Shown here one piece after another: positions 56,633 to 64,000 of a stretch of 64,000 nt of DNA. The stretch is from contig NZ_MUZA01000026.1 of the NCBI RefSeq assembly GCF_021442385.1, forward strand, positions 19,965-83,964. The letters are read 5' to 3'. A program made the translations under genes and the position numbers. Source of the DNA: Micromonospora sp. MH99 (GTDB taxonomy: Bacteria > Actinomycetota > Actinomycetes > Mycobacteriales > Micromonosporaceae). How positions within the stretch are numbered: the stretch's first letter is position 1; each line of letters begins with the position of its first letter. Below the pieces are notes generated by a model. That model worked only from the letters and a program-made list of their open reading frames with translations. It had not been told where the DNA came from and did no database searches.

Positions 56633-57040
56633 TCAGGAGGCGGAGCTGGCTGCCGGAGCCTTGCCGCCGCCCGACCCACCGGACGACGACCCACCGGACG
56701 ACGATCCGGAGGACGATCCGCCGGACGACGACCCGGACGACGACCCGGACGACGAGGACGAGGACGACGACCCGGAATCCCCACCCGAGGACGAGGACGA
56801 CGAGGACGACTCGGACTTGGCCGGCTTGCTCGGCGTGCCGCCGGCGGAGGTCTCGGAGCCGGACGCGCGGGAGTCGGTGCGGTAGAAGCCCGAGCCCTTG
56901 AAGACGATGCCGACCGAGTTGAAGACCTTGCGCAGCCGCCCCTGACACGCCGGGCACTCGGTCAGCGGCTCGTCCGAGAAGGACTGCACCGCCTCGAGCT
57001 GGTGACCGCACGCGGTGCAGGCGTACTGGTACGTGGGCAC
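56633..57040 (-). CDS. FmdB family zinc-ribbon protein with Ser/Gly-rich tail
   Basis: A 135-residue protein: zinc ribbon with CTACG and CPACQ (about 7-40), the FmdB pattern VPTYQYACTACGHQLEAVQ, then VFNSVGIVFKGSGFYRTDSR. The last ~65 residues are a Ser/Gly repeat (SSGSSSGSSSGG style), likely disordered. M. tuberculosis Rv0991c has a similar Ser-rich form next to the same 5-formyl-THF cyclo-ligase. FmdB ribbons may bind nucleic acid or proteins. GGAGGAG before the GTG supports the start. Confidence 0.9.
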   Translation of the reverse strand: MPTYQYACTACGHQLEAVQSFSDEPLTECPACQGRLRKVFNSVGIVFKGSGFYRTDSRASGSETSAGGTPSKPAKSESSSSSSSSGGDSGSSSSSSSSGSSSGSSSGGSSSGSSSGGSSSGGSGGGKAPAASSAS

Positions 57041-57103
57041 GTTCTCCTCCGGTATCTGAGCTCGGCCAGTTGGCACTCGACGTATTCGAGTGCCAATGGT
57101 GCG

Positions 57104-57781
57104 TCATTCGCCCCGGGTTCGTCCAGCGGACGTGTGGGGCGCGACACCCTGCGCCGTACCCGGGCCGTCGTCAAGCGTACGCATCCCGTCGGTGGGGGTG
57201 ACGACCGCGCGGACCGGACGGTCGTGCGGCTCCGCCGGCAGCGCCTCGACCAGCTCCCCGTCGTGCAGCGGGACCACGGTCAGGACCGCCCCGGGCACCC
57301 GTGCCAGCGCCCGGTCGTACGAGCCGCCGCCGCGGCCCAGTCGTCGGCCGCGCCGGTCGACGGCGAGCGCCGGCACGACGACCAGCTCCGCGCCGGTGAC
57401 CGCGGCCACGCCGAGGCGGGGGCCGATCGGCTCCCGGATGCCCCGGCCGGCCGCCGCCAACGCGTCGGGCCCGGAATAAGCCGCCCAGTCCAGGTCCAGG
57501 TCGGCAAGGAGCACCGGCAGCAGCAACTCGGCGTCGGGCGGCAGCGCCGACCGCAACACCTCCGGCAGGTCGGCCCCGCCCGGCTCGGAGCCGACCGGGA
57601 CGTACGCCGTCATCCGGGCCGGGCGCAGCCGGCGTACCAGGGCGACCAGCTCGGCCTGGACGCGCCCGGCGGCTTCGGCCCGCGCCTGAGCAGTCAGGGC
57701 CCGGCGGCGGGCGAGCAGGTCGACACGGGTTTCCCGCTTCGCCACTCGGGCCACTTCCGCTTCATAAGAAAATTCCGGCAC
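57104..57781 (-). CDS. 5-formyltetrahydrofolate cyclo-ligase
   Basis: A 225-residue enzyme: AKRETRVDLLARRRALT near the start, a middle substrate region MTAYVPVGSEPGGADLPEVL, and the ATP-binding signature RGRRLGRGGGSYDRAL. It converts 5-formyl-THF to 5,10-methenyl-THF using ATP. It belongs to the block matching Rv0991c-Rv0992c. AGGAG six bases before the GTG sets the start; a GTG 30 bases upstream lacks support. It is divergent from the diguanylate cyclase gene. Confidence 0.94.
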   Translation of the reverse strand: MPEFSYEAEVARVAKRETRVDLLARRRALTAQARAEAAGRVQAELVALVRRLRPARMTAYVPVGSEPGGADLPEVLRSALPPDAELLLPVLLADLDLDWAAYSGPDALAAAGRGIREPIGPRLGVAAVTGAELVVVPALAVDRRGRRLGRGGGSYDRALARVPGAVLTVVPLHDGELVEALPAEPHDRPVRAVVTPTDGMRTLDDGPGTAQGVAPHTSAGRTRGE

Positions 57782-57866
57782 GCAACACTCCTGACGCAAC
57801 GCCACTCCCACGGTTGCTCTGTGTCAGCATCGCAAGCAACGGAGGCGGAACTTCCGGGGGGACCGA

Positions 57867-60236
57867 GTGACGCTACGCGGGCGGTTGACTGCAGCCTTCC
57901 TCGTGGTGGTGCTCGGCCCGGTGGTGCTCGGCGCGTTCTTCGTCGCCTCCACCGTCGCGGCAGTCGACCGCAGCCGGTCCACCGAGCGCCTCGCGGTGGC
58001 GGCCTCGACTGTGCGTACCTCGGTCGACGCGCTCTGCCAGCAGTTGCGCGCCGCCGCCGACACGGTCGCCCTCACGGGTGACCCGGCCATCGCCGCCGGC
58101 CAGCTCGTCGGCCGTGGGCTGGCGGCAGCGGTGCAGGTCACCGACGTGAACGGACGCGTCACGTACGCCTCGCCCGGCGCTCCGCCGACGCCCTGGCGGG
58201 ACTGCTCCGAGCCGGCCGCCGCGCCGTTCGGCCCGGTCCGCGCGCTGGCCGCCCGGGTCGACCGCCGCGACCCGGCCGGCGCGCTGCTGGGCACGGTGGC
58301 CGCCGCGCACCTGGTCGACCCGGCCTTCGTGGCCCGGCTGGCGGCGGTGACCGGGGTCGCGGTCACCCTGCTCGACGGCGGTGCGGGCGCCGACCGCTTC
58401 ACGCACACCACCGAGTCCCAGCAGGAACGCGACGCGGTGCTGGCCGCCGCCGGGTCCGCCAGCGGTGAGCGGGTCACCGAGAGCACCAGGGGTCGGTACG
58501 TGCGCCGGATCGGGCCGTCCGCCGGCCAGCCGCTGCCGCTGGTGTTGTCGGTGCCGAGCGAGCGGCCGCCCGGGCTGCACGTCACGCTGGCCGGCGTGGT
58601 CGTGCTGGCCGGGCTGCTCGCCGTGTTCACCGCCTGGCGTCTGGCCCGGGTGACCACCCGGCCACTGGTGGAGCTGGCCGGAGCGGTCGACCGGGTGGCG
58701 CACGGCGACCTGACCGCCCGGGTGCCGGTGCGCAGCCGCGACGAGCTGGGACGGCTGGCGGCAGCGTTCAACCGGATGACCCGCGAGACCGGGTCGTACG
58801 TCGCGGCGCTGACCAGCAGCCGCGACCAGCTACGTGGGCACCTCGCGGTGCTCGGCGACACCCTGGCCAGCACCCACGACCTGCAACGCATCCTGCGGGT
58901 GATCCTGCACAGCGCCATCGCGGCCACCGGGGCGCGCGCCGGCGCGGTGCTGCTGGTGGAGGCCGGCGGGGTGCTCGTCGCGCAGTGCAGCGAGGGGTTG
59001 GACGGGCGCTGGCCGGCGGGGGACCCGGACGGGTCGCAGGGACTGCGGGTGCCCGTGGGCGTCGGCGTGGTCGGCGCGGTGGCCGCGACCGGCGAGCCGC
59101 AGCGGGGCCGGCTGGAACCGACCGAGGCCCCGACCGGCGAGCCCCGCTGCCGCACCTACGTCGCGGTCCCCTTCTCGACCCCGGGCGGAGCGACCACACC
59201 GGGCGGTCCGACAACGACCACACCGGGCGGTCCGACAACGACCGTCCCGGGCGGTGAGCGGTGTCTCGACGAGGCCGGCGCCGCGGCGGCGCTCGGTGTG
59301 CTGGCCCTCTACGACCGGGTTGGCGCGGACGAGTTCGACGACGACGACCTGGACACCCTGCGCACCTTCGCCGGCCACGCGGCAGTGGCGGTGGAGAACG
59401 TCCGCGTGCACGAGGAGGCCCAGCGGCTGTCGCTCACCGACCCGCTCACCGGCCTCTGGAACTACCGCTACCTGCGCGAGTCGATCCGGCGGGAGGTGGA
59501 GCGGGCCAGCCGGTTCGGCCGGATGCTCAGCGTCCTCGCCCTCGACCTGGACCGCTTCAAGGACGTCAACGACACGTACGGGCACGCGGCGGGGGACACC
59601 GTGCTGGCCGAGTTCGCCCGGCGGGTACGCGGTGAGATCCGCGAGGTCGACCTGGCCTTCCGGCAGGGCGGCGAGGAGTTCGTGCTGCTCCTGCCGGAGA
59701 CCGACGCCCGGGGTGCCGCGATCGTCGCGGAGCGGCTCGGCGCGGCGGTGCGCGAGACGCCGATCGCCGTCGAGGCGTACGCGGGGCCGATAGTGGTCAC
59801 CGTGTCGGTGGGCATCGCCGTCTACCCGGACCACGGCAGCACCGGACGGGAGGTGCTGGAAGCCGCCGACGACGCCCTCTACGCGGCCAAGGCCGCCGGC
59901 CGGGACACCTATCGCGTCGCCGAGGCCCGCCCCGACGTGCCGACGTGGGAGATACCGGTGCCCGCCGGCGCCGTCAGCCCACCCGACGGGCTGCCGCGGG
60001 CCGGCCGGCAGGTGCAGGTCCCGCGGGAGCCGGGCGGGCACGCCCGGTCGGAGTCGACCGCTGGCGTACCGGAATCGAACCGGTCGGGGCCCGCGCACGC
60101 CCGCCCGGATCCGGCGGACGAGCCGGCGGCCACCGCCGCGGACGCCGCGCGGGCCGGCCCCGACGTCGGCCGGCCGGGGCCGGGCGGCGGCGCGTCTTCT
60201 GGGCCACACCCGCCGCGGCAGAGCCGTGGCCGATAG
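57867..60236 (+). CDS. Diguanylate cyclase with sensor, HAMP, GAF and GGDEF domains
   Basis: A 789-residue membrane sensor: TM1 (about 8-30), an extracytoplasmic Cache-like domain (35-235), TM2 (238-258), HAMP (to about 305), GAF (about 335-505) and GGDEF. The active site is GGEEF (601-605), with an inhibitory RxxD at R592-D595 five residues before it, so it should make c-di-GMP and be feedback-inhibited. The GAF has an inserted Thr/Pro/Gly repeat (TTPGGPTT). The final ~100 residues are disordered. It starts at GTG after GGGGGGA. It sits between the cyclo-ligase and galU, which are adjacent in mycobacteria. Confidence 0.94.
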   Translation: MTLRGRLTAAFLVVVLGPVVLGAFFVASTVAAVDRSRSTERLAVAASTVRTSVDALCQQLRAAADTVALTGDPAIAAGQLVGRGLAAAVQVTDVNGRVTYASPGAPPTPWRDCSEPAAAPFGPVRALAARVDRRDPAGALLGTVAAAHLVDPAFVARLAAVTGVAVTLLDGGAGADRFTHTTESQQERDAVLAAAGSASGERVTESTRGRYVRRIGPSAGQPLPLVLSVPSERPPGLHVTLAGVVVLAGLLAVFTAWRLARVTTRPLVELAGAVDRVAHGDLTARVPVRSRDELGRLAAAFNRMTRETGSYVAALTSSRDQLRGHLAVLGDTLASTHDLQRILRVILHSAIAATGARAGAVLLVEAGGVLVAQCSEGLDGRWPAGDPDGSQGLRVPVGVGVVGAVAATGEPQRGRLEPTEAPTGEPRCRTYVAVPFSTPGGATTPGGPTTTTPGGPTTTVPGGERCLDEAGAAAALGVLALYDRVGADEFDDDDLDTLRTFAGHAAVAVENVRVHEEAQRLSLTDPLTGLWNYRYLRESIRREVERASRFGRMLSVLALDLDRFKDVNDTYGHAAGDTVLAEFARRVRGEIREVDLAFRQGGEEFVLLLPETDARGAAIVAERLGAAVRETPIAVEAYAGPIVVTVSVGIAVYPDHGSTGREVLEAADDALYAAKAAGRDTYRVAEARPDVPTWEIPVPAGAVSPPDGLPRAGRQVQVPREPGGHARSESTAGVPESNRSGPAHARPDPADEPAATAADAARAGPDVGRPGPGGGASSGPHPPRQSRGR
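59193..59240. repeat. 24-base tandem repeat within the GAF coding region
   Basis: Two exact copies of an 8-codon unit (encoding TTPGGPTT), with a partial third copy to 59254. Being a multiple of 3 it keeps the frame. Confidence 0.8.
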
Positions 60237-60239
60237 TCT
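60234..60239 (+). promoter_or_regulatory. -10 hexamer TAGTCT, leaderless start of galU
   Basis: TAGTCT includes the stop codon of the diguanylate cyclase gene and ends 6 bases before the galU ATG. Confidence 0.6.
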
Positions 60240-60245
60240 CGCGGC

Positions 60246-61208
60246 ATGTCGGAGCACTCAGCGAACCCCTCATCGACGGTCGCCGCAACCGGCCGTCCCC
60301 TGGCGGTCAAGGCCGTTATCCCGGCCGCCGGACTGGCCACCCGCTTCCTGCCGGCCACCAAGGCGGTCCCGAAGGAACTGTTGCCGGTGGTCGACCGGCC
60401 GGTGCTGCAGTACATCGTCGAGGAGGCCACCCAGGCCGGCATCGGCGACGTGTTGCTGATCACCGGTCGGGGTAAGACGTCGATGGTGGACCACTTCGAT
60501 CGACGCCCCGACCTGGAGACCAGGCTGGAGGAGAAGGGCGACGCCGAGCGGCTGGCCGCCGTGCGCCGGCCCAGTGAGCTGGCCGAGATCTACACCGTCC
60601 GGCAGCCGGAGCAGCTCGGGCTGGGCCACGCCGTCGGGTACGCCGAGTCCCACGTCGGTGACCAGCCCTTCGCGGTGCTGCTCGGCGACGAGTTCGTCAA
60701 GCCGTCCGAGCCGCTGCTGCCGGCGATGCTGGAGCTGCAGGCCCGCACCGGCGGCGTGGTGCTCGCCTTCTTCGAGGTCGACCCGGCCGACACCAAGCGG
60801 TACGGCATCGCCTCCGTCGAGCCGGCCGAGGCAGAGCTGACCGACATCGGCGAGGTCGTCAAGGTCACCGGCATGGTGGAGAAGCCGCAGCCGGAGGACG
60901 CGCCGAGCAACCTGGCGGTGCTGGGTCGGTACGTGCTGCCCGGCAAGATCTTCGACGCGATCCGCCGCACCAAGCCGGGCAGCGGCGGCGAGATCCAGCT
61001 GACCGACGCCATGGAGCTGCTGCGCACCGAGGGCACACCGGTGCACGCGATCGTCTACCGGGGCACCCGCTACGACACCGGCATGCCGCTGGGGTACCTC
61101 CAGACCGTCGTGCAGATCGCCGCCGAGCGCGAGGACCTCGGCGCCGAGTTCCGCTCCTGGCTGGCCGAGTTCGTCAAGGCCGACGCGGCAGGCGGATCTG
61201 GTACATGA
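60246..61208 (+). CDS. galU: UTP-glucose-1-phosphate uridylyltransferase
   Basis: A 320-residue nucleotidyltransferase: KAVIPAAGLATRFLPATKAVPKE is the nucleotide loop, FAVLLGDEFV supplies the metal Asp, and MVEKPQPEDAPSN follows in the sugar-binding region. It makes UDP-glucose for envelope glycans and trehalose. It heads the conserved group galU-moeA-rimJ-sepX-like; its stop overlaps the next start (ATGA). The N-terminal ~15 residues before the first strand are extra. Confidence 0.96.
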   Translation: MSEHSANPSSTVAATGRPLAVKAVIPAAGLATRFLPATKAVPKELLPVVDRPVLQYIVEEATQAGIGDVLLITGRGKTSMVDHFDRRPDLETRLEEKGDAERLAAVRRPSELAEIYTVRQPEQLGLGHAVGYAESHVGDQPFAVLLGDEFVKPSEPLLPAMLELQARTGGVVLAFFEVDPADTKRYGIASVEPAEAELTDIGEVVKVTGMVEKPQPEDAPSNLAVLGRYVLPGKIFDAIRRTKPGSGGEIQLTDAMELLRTEGTPVHAIVYRGTRYDTGMPLGYLQTVVQIAAEREDLGAEFRSWLAEFVKADAAGGSGT

Positions 61209-62518
61209 CAGCGACGGCCGACGCCGAGGCGGCCGCGAACGAGTTGACGCCGCTCGCCGACTACCTGGGCAGCGTGCTGCGCAGGTTACGAGCGCTGCCG
61301 CCACTCGACCTCGACCTCACCCAGGCGCACGGCAACGTCCTCGCCGAGGACGTCGTCGCGCCGCACGCCTTCCCGGCCTTCGACCAGGCGGCCGTGGACG
61401 GGTACGCGGCCCGGTGGGAGGACATTTCCGGAGGGGGCCGGGGCCCGAGCTACGTCCCGGCCCCCTCCGGCACGCCCGGCGGCCGGACCATCCGGCTCAA
61501 CGTGGTCGGCGACCTCGGCGCGGCGAGCTGGCGGCCGGTGCGGCTCACCCCGGGCTCGTGCTTCTCGGTGGCCGCCGGGGCGCCGCTGCCGGTCGCCGCG
61601 GACGTCGTGGTCCCGGTGGAGTGGACCGACCAGGGCATGGCCGCCGTCGAGATCTTCCGCACCCCCAAACGGGGGTACGGGGTACGCCGCGCCGGTGAGG
61701 AACTGCCCGTAGGCACCCTGCTCGCCCGCGCCGGCACGTACGTCTCTCCGGCCCTCGTCGCCGTCTTCGCCGCGACAGGCATCGGCCACGTGGTGGTCCG
61801 GCCCAGCCCCCGGGTGGTCATCGTGGCCACCGGCGACGAGCTGGTCGACGTGGGCCGGGGCAGCCAGCCCGGTCAGGTGGTCGACGCGAACTCGCACGCG
61901 TTGACCGCCGCCGCCGCCGAGGTGGGCGCACTGGCGTACCGGGTGGGTATCTGCGACGACGACCCGGAGGGGCTGCGCGGGCTGCTGGAGGACCAGACCC
62001 TGCGCGCCGACCTGATCATCACCACCGGGGGGACCGGCACCGGCCCCGGGGACATGGTGCGGCGGATCCTGTCCCGCCGCGAGGGTGGCCGCGCCGGCCC
62101 GGTGACCTTCACCGACGTGGCGCTCTATCCCGGCACCGCCCTCGGGTTCGGCACCGTCGGCGCCGAGGAGGTGCCGGTGGTCTGCCTGCCCGGCGACCCG
62201 GGCGCCGCGCTGATCGGTTTCGAGGTGCTGGCCCGACCCGCCATCCAACTGCTCGCCGGCGCCGAGCCGGTGTTCCGGCCGAGCGTCCGGGCGCACCTGC
62301 TGGAGACCGTGTCGTCCCCCGGCGGGCTGCGGGAGTTCCGCCCCGCGCACGTCGCGGAGCGTCGCGGCGGCGGCTATACGGTGCAGCCGCTGCGCGGTGG
62401 CCCGTTCACCCTCTCCGGACTGGCCGAGGCGAACGGGCTGCTGGTGCTCGGCGAGCGGGTCACCACCGCCGCCGCCGGCTCCACCGTGGACGTCCTGCTG
62501 CTCGACAGGCGCCGGTGA
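61205..62518 (+). CDS. MoeA-family protein, likely gephyrin-like Glp
   Basis: A 437-residue MoeA fold: domains I/II (about 1-175), III (about 178-325, MPTb-type; VVIVATGDELVDVGRG, GGTGTGPGDM) and IV (about 335-437). MoeA inserts molybdenum into molybdopterin. Asp65 (in AAVDGYA) and Asp283 are kept, but the usual SAMDGYA and GGVSxGxxD are altered. In the order galU-moeA-rimJ-sepX the Corynebacterium homologue, named Glp, binds FtsZ and a membrane receptor GlpR, so a division role is at least as likely as cofactor synthesis. It is translationally coupled to galU. Confidence 0.88.
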   Translation: MTATADAEAAANELTPLADYLGSVLRRLRALPPLDLDLTQAHGNVLAEDVVAPHAFPAFDQAAVDGYAARWEDISGGGRGPSYVPAPSGTPGGRTIRLNVVGDLGAASWRPVRLTPGSCFSVAAGAPLPVAADVVVPVEWTDQGMAAVEIFRTPKRGYGVRRAGEELPVGTLLARAGTYVSPALVAVFAATGIGHVVVRPSPRVVIVATGDELVDVGRGSQPGQVVDANSHALTAAAAEVGALAYRVGICDDDPEGLRGLLEDQTLRADLIITTGGTGTGPGDMVRRILSRREGGRAGPVTFTDVALYPGTALGFGTVGAEEVPVVCLPGDPGAALIGFEVLARPAIQLLAGAEPVFRPSVRAHLLETVSSPGGLREFRPAHVAERRGGGYTVQPLRGGPFTLSGLAEANGLLVLGERVTTAAAGSTVDVLLLDRRR

Positions 62519-62591
62519 CGTCTCCGCGCGCCCAGCGGTCCATCGCGGGTCCACTTGCGCGCTTTACGGTCCCGCGCGGGAGACTGTGGGA

Positions 62592-63242
62592 GTGAGTCTC
62601 TTTGGACCGGCCCGAGCACCCGGTTGGCCGGCGGTGCTGGTCGACGGTCCAGTGCTGCTGCGGCCCTACCGGCGCTCCGACGCGGCGGCGTGGTCGGAGG
62701 TGCGCCGGGCCAACCGGGCCTGGCTGGCACCGTGGGAGTCGTCGCTGCCGGGCAGCTGGGACGAGTTGAACTCGCCTGCCGCGTTCCGCTGGGTGCACCG
62801 TGACCAGCGCCGTTCCGCCCGCGAGGGTGAGGGGATGCCGTTTGCGGTCTGCCTGCGCGAGGCCGACCGGGACCGGCTGGTCGGGCATCTCAACGTCGGC
62901 AGCATCGTGCGCCGCGCCTTCTGCTCCGGCTACGTCGGCTACTGGGTGGACGCCCGGGTCGCCGGGCAGGGAGTGATCCCGACGGCGCTCGCACTCGCCG
63001 TCGACCACGCGTTCGGCCCGGGTGGGCTGCACCGGGTCGAGGTCAACATCCGGCCGGAGAACCGGCCGTCGCGGCGGGTGGTGGAGAAGCTGGGCTTCCG
63101 CGAAGAGTCGTACCACGTGCGCTACATGCACATCGACGGCGCCTGGCGGGACCACATCGGATACGCGATGACGAGCGAAGAGGTCGCCGCCGAGGGCGGT
63201 CTGCTGGCCCGCTGGCACCGGGTACGCGCCACCGCGCGGTGA
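62592..63242 (+). CDS. GNAT N-acetyltransferase, RimJ-like
   Basis: A 216-residue GNAT enzyme: LVDGPVLLRPYRRSDAAAWSEVR opens the fold, VGYWVDARVAGQGVIPTAL is the acetyl-CoA loop and VNIRPENRPSRRVVEKLGFREE is the RimJ/RimL-like end. It acetylates an N-terminal or side-chain amine. It matches Rv0995 of the galU-moeA1-rimJ group. Its substrate is unknown. The GTG at 62592 is chosen; GTG 62586 is possible. Confidence 0.9.
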   Translation: MSLFGPARAPGWPAVLVDGPVLLRPYRRSDAAAWSEVRRANRAWLAPWESSLPGSWDELNSPAAFRWVHRDQRRSAREGEGMPFAVCLREADRDRLVGHLNVGSIVRRAFCSGYVGYWVDARVAGQGVIPTALALAVDHAFGPGGLHRVEVNIRPENRPSRRVVEKLGFREESYHVRYMHIDGAWRDHIGYAMTSEEVAAEGGLLARWHRVRATAR

Positions 63243-63425
63243 GCCGTCCCACGGACGGGATCGGCGCGGCGCGGCGGCATCGCGGTCGGTGCGCCGTAAC
63301 CTCAAGTAACTGCAAGCTGCGGCAAGCGCTCAACGCCCGGACGATCTACGCACCCAGGCACGATCGGTGGAAGATCCTGCGGTCGGGGAGCGGTTGCTCC
63401 GAATTCGGTGACGGGAGGGGTGAGG

Positions 63426-64000
63426 GTGCCGACCTCGGTGCTCCTCGCCGTCCTCGCCGCCGCCGGCCTGCTCGCCCTGGCCCCGGCACTGGTTCGCCGG
63501 TACGACGCCACCGAGCGGCTGGTGGCGGAGCGGGCGCAGTCGACGGCGCGGGTGCTCCAACGCCATCGACGGCGCCGCACTGTGCCAGGACGGCAGCCCG
63601 TGCACCCGCCACGCTCCCTCGTCGTCACTCTGAGTGAAGATGCGACTACGGGTAGGTTGGCCGCGCCGGTCTCCGCGCCCCCGGCGGCACGCCGCTCCGG
63701 CCGCCTGCGGGCCGTACCGCCCGCACCCAAGCGTTCCCGCCGCCGTCCGCCGCACCGGCAGCACACCCCCGCCGTGTACCGCCGACGTCGGGTGCTCGCC
63801 GCGCTGCTGCTGCTCAACGTCGTCGAGCTGATCGGCGTGCTCTTCGTCAGCCCCGGCTTCTGGATCGGCTTCTCGGTCACCTTCCTGCTGCTGGCCCTGT
63901 ACGTCGTACACCTGCGCGGGCGTGCCCTCGCCGGCCGCCGTCGCCGCCGCGCCCGCGCCCGGGAGGCGGCGTGGCTGGCCGCCCGCCAGGCCGAGGTCCG
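63426..64000 (+). CDS. SepX/GlpR-type membrane protein, 3' end cut by window edge
   Basis: The visible 191 residues: a membrane helix at the start (VPTSVLLAVLAAAGLLALAP), a basic Arg-rich disordered segment (about 45-120), two close helices (about 122-165; LLLLNVVELIGVLF and SVTFLLLALYVVHL) and a basic stretch to the edge. This layout and its place after rimJ match Rv0996 and the actinobacterial SepX/GlpR family, a membrane divisome protein; GlpR is the receptor for the MoeA-like Glp. GGAGG seven bases before the GTG supports the start. The assignment comes from order and topology. Confidence 0.75.
   Translation, partial: MPTSVLLAVLAAAGLLALAPALVRRYDATERLVAERAQSTARVLQRHRRRRTVPGRQPVHPPRSLVVTLSEDATTGRLAAPVSAPPAARRSGRLRAVPPAPKRSRRRPPHRQHTPAVYRRRRVLAALLLLNVVELIGVLFVSPGFWIGFSVTFLLLALYVVHLRGRALAGRRRRRARAREAAWLAARQAEV

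Noticed and set aside
56613..56885. Plus-strand frame encoding Pro/Asp repeats (DPPDDDPEDD)
   Set aside because: It is the complement of the Ser/Gly tail codons of the FmdB-like gene; no ribosome-binding site or homologue comes to mind.
60068..60084. T-arm-like sequence (5-bp stem, 7-base loop TTCGATT on the minus strand), suggesting a tRNA or att site
   Set aside because: No matching acceptor, D-arm or anticodon arm lies within the right distance, and it falls inside the coding tail of the diguanylate cyclase.

Overview
The window is very GC-rich DNA from an actinobacterium. GTG starts are common, G/C dominates third codon positions, and the gene content fits Micromonosporaceae (Micromonospora-like). 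Supporting markers are a DUF3117 micropeptide, a FolP2-type dihydropteroate synthase, a DUF6758 protein, a SigE-family sigma factor, a KorAB-type 2-oxoacid:ferredoxin oxidoreductase and an FmdB-like protein with a serine-rich tail. It reads as ordinary chromosome. I found no complete tRNA, no rRNA, CRISPR array, transposase or prophage gene. Genus placement is inference from gene content and was not tested by alignment.

Layout. 1-8.4 kb: HxlR regulator end, DoxX-like protein, LppX-like lipoprotein, CPBP protease, a two-component system, an orphan ClpP with a ClgR/PopR-type regulator, a K+ channel with RCK domain, and a MarR/azoreductase divergon. 8.4-13.7 kb: korAB, a secreted proline-rich anchored protein and an isolated nuoA. 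13.7-32 kb: a backbone that, from memory, resembles the M. tuberculosis Rv1207-Rv1232c neighbourhood (folP2, DivIVA-domain protein, tag, DUF3117, O-methyltransferase, htrA, tatB, mrp, DUF1003, MgtE-N/CBS). It is interrupted by a sterol-desaturase-like gene, a DUF1501/DUF1800 pair, paaX with a PaaG-like gene, and pepA. The sigE-rseA pair expected between the methyltransferase and htrA is absent.

32-45 kb: HAD phosphatase, EamA exporter, orphan P-loop protein, SDRs and DUF4190 proteins. Three CoA-metabolism genes (CitE-like lyase, acyl-CoA dehydrogenase, MaoC hydratase) share one strand and could be part of an ethylmalonyl-CoA-type pathway. This stretch also has a CoA-binding protein, an Rv2578c-type radical SAM enzyme, a DUF393/HTTM group and thioredoxin. 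45-56 kb: TrmH methyltransferase, DUF6758, a 52-residue membrane protein with a PH-domain protein, a sigma factor translationally coupled to a membrane-anchored partner, PHP, MarC, RecB-like, MpaB, Fur and DUF2231.

56-64 kb: a second conserved block resembling Rv0991c-Rv0996 (FmdB-like, 5-formyl-THF cyclo-ligase, then galU, moeA/glp, rimJ and a SepX/GlpR-type membrane protein), with a large diguanylate cyclase inserted. By family knowledge, the moeA-like and sepX-like genes point to a gephyrin-like division module. A recurring signal is a TAnnnT -10 hexamer 6-8 bases before the start codon, predicting leaderless mRNAs for many genes.
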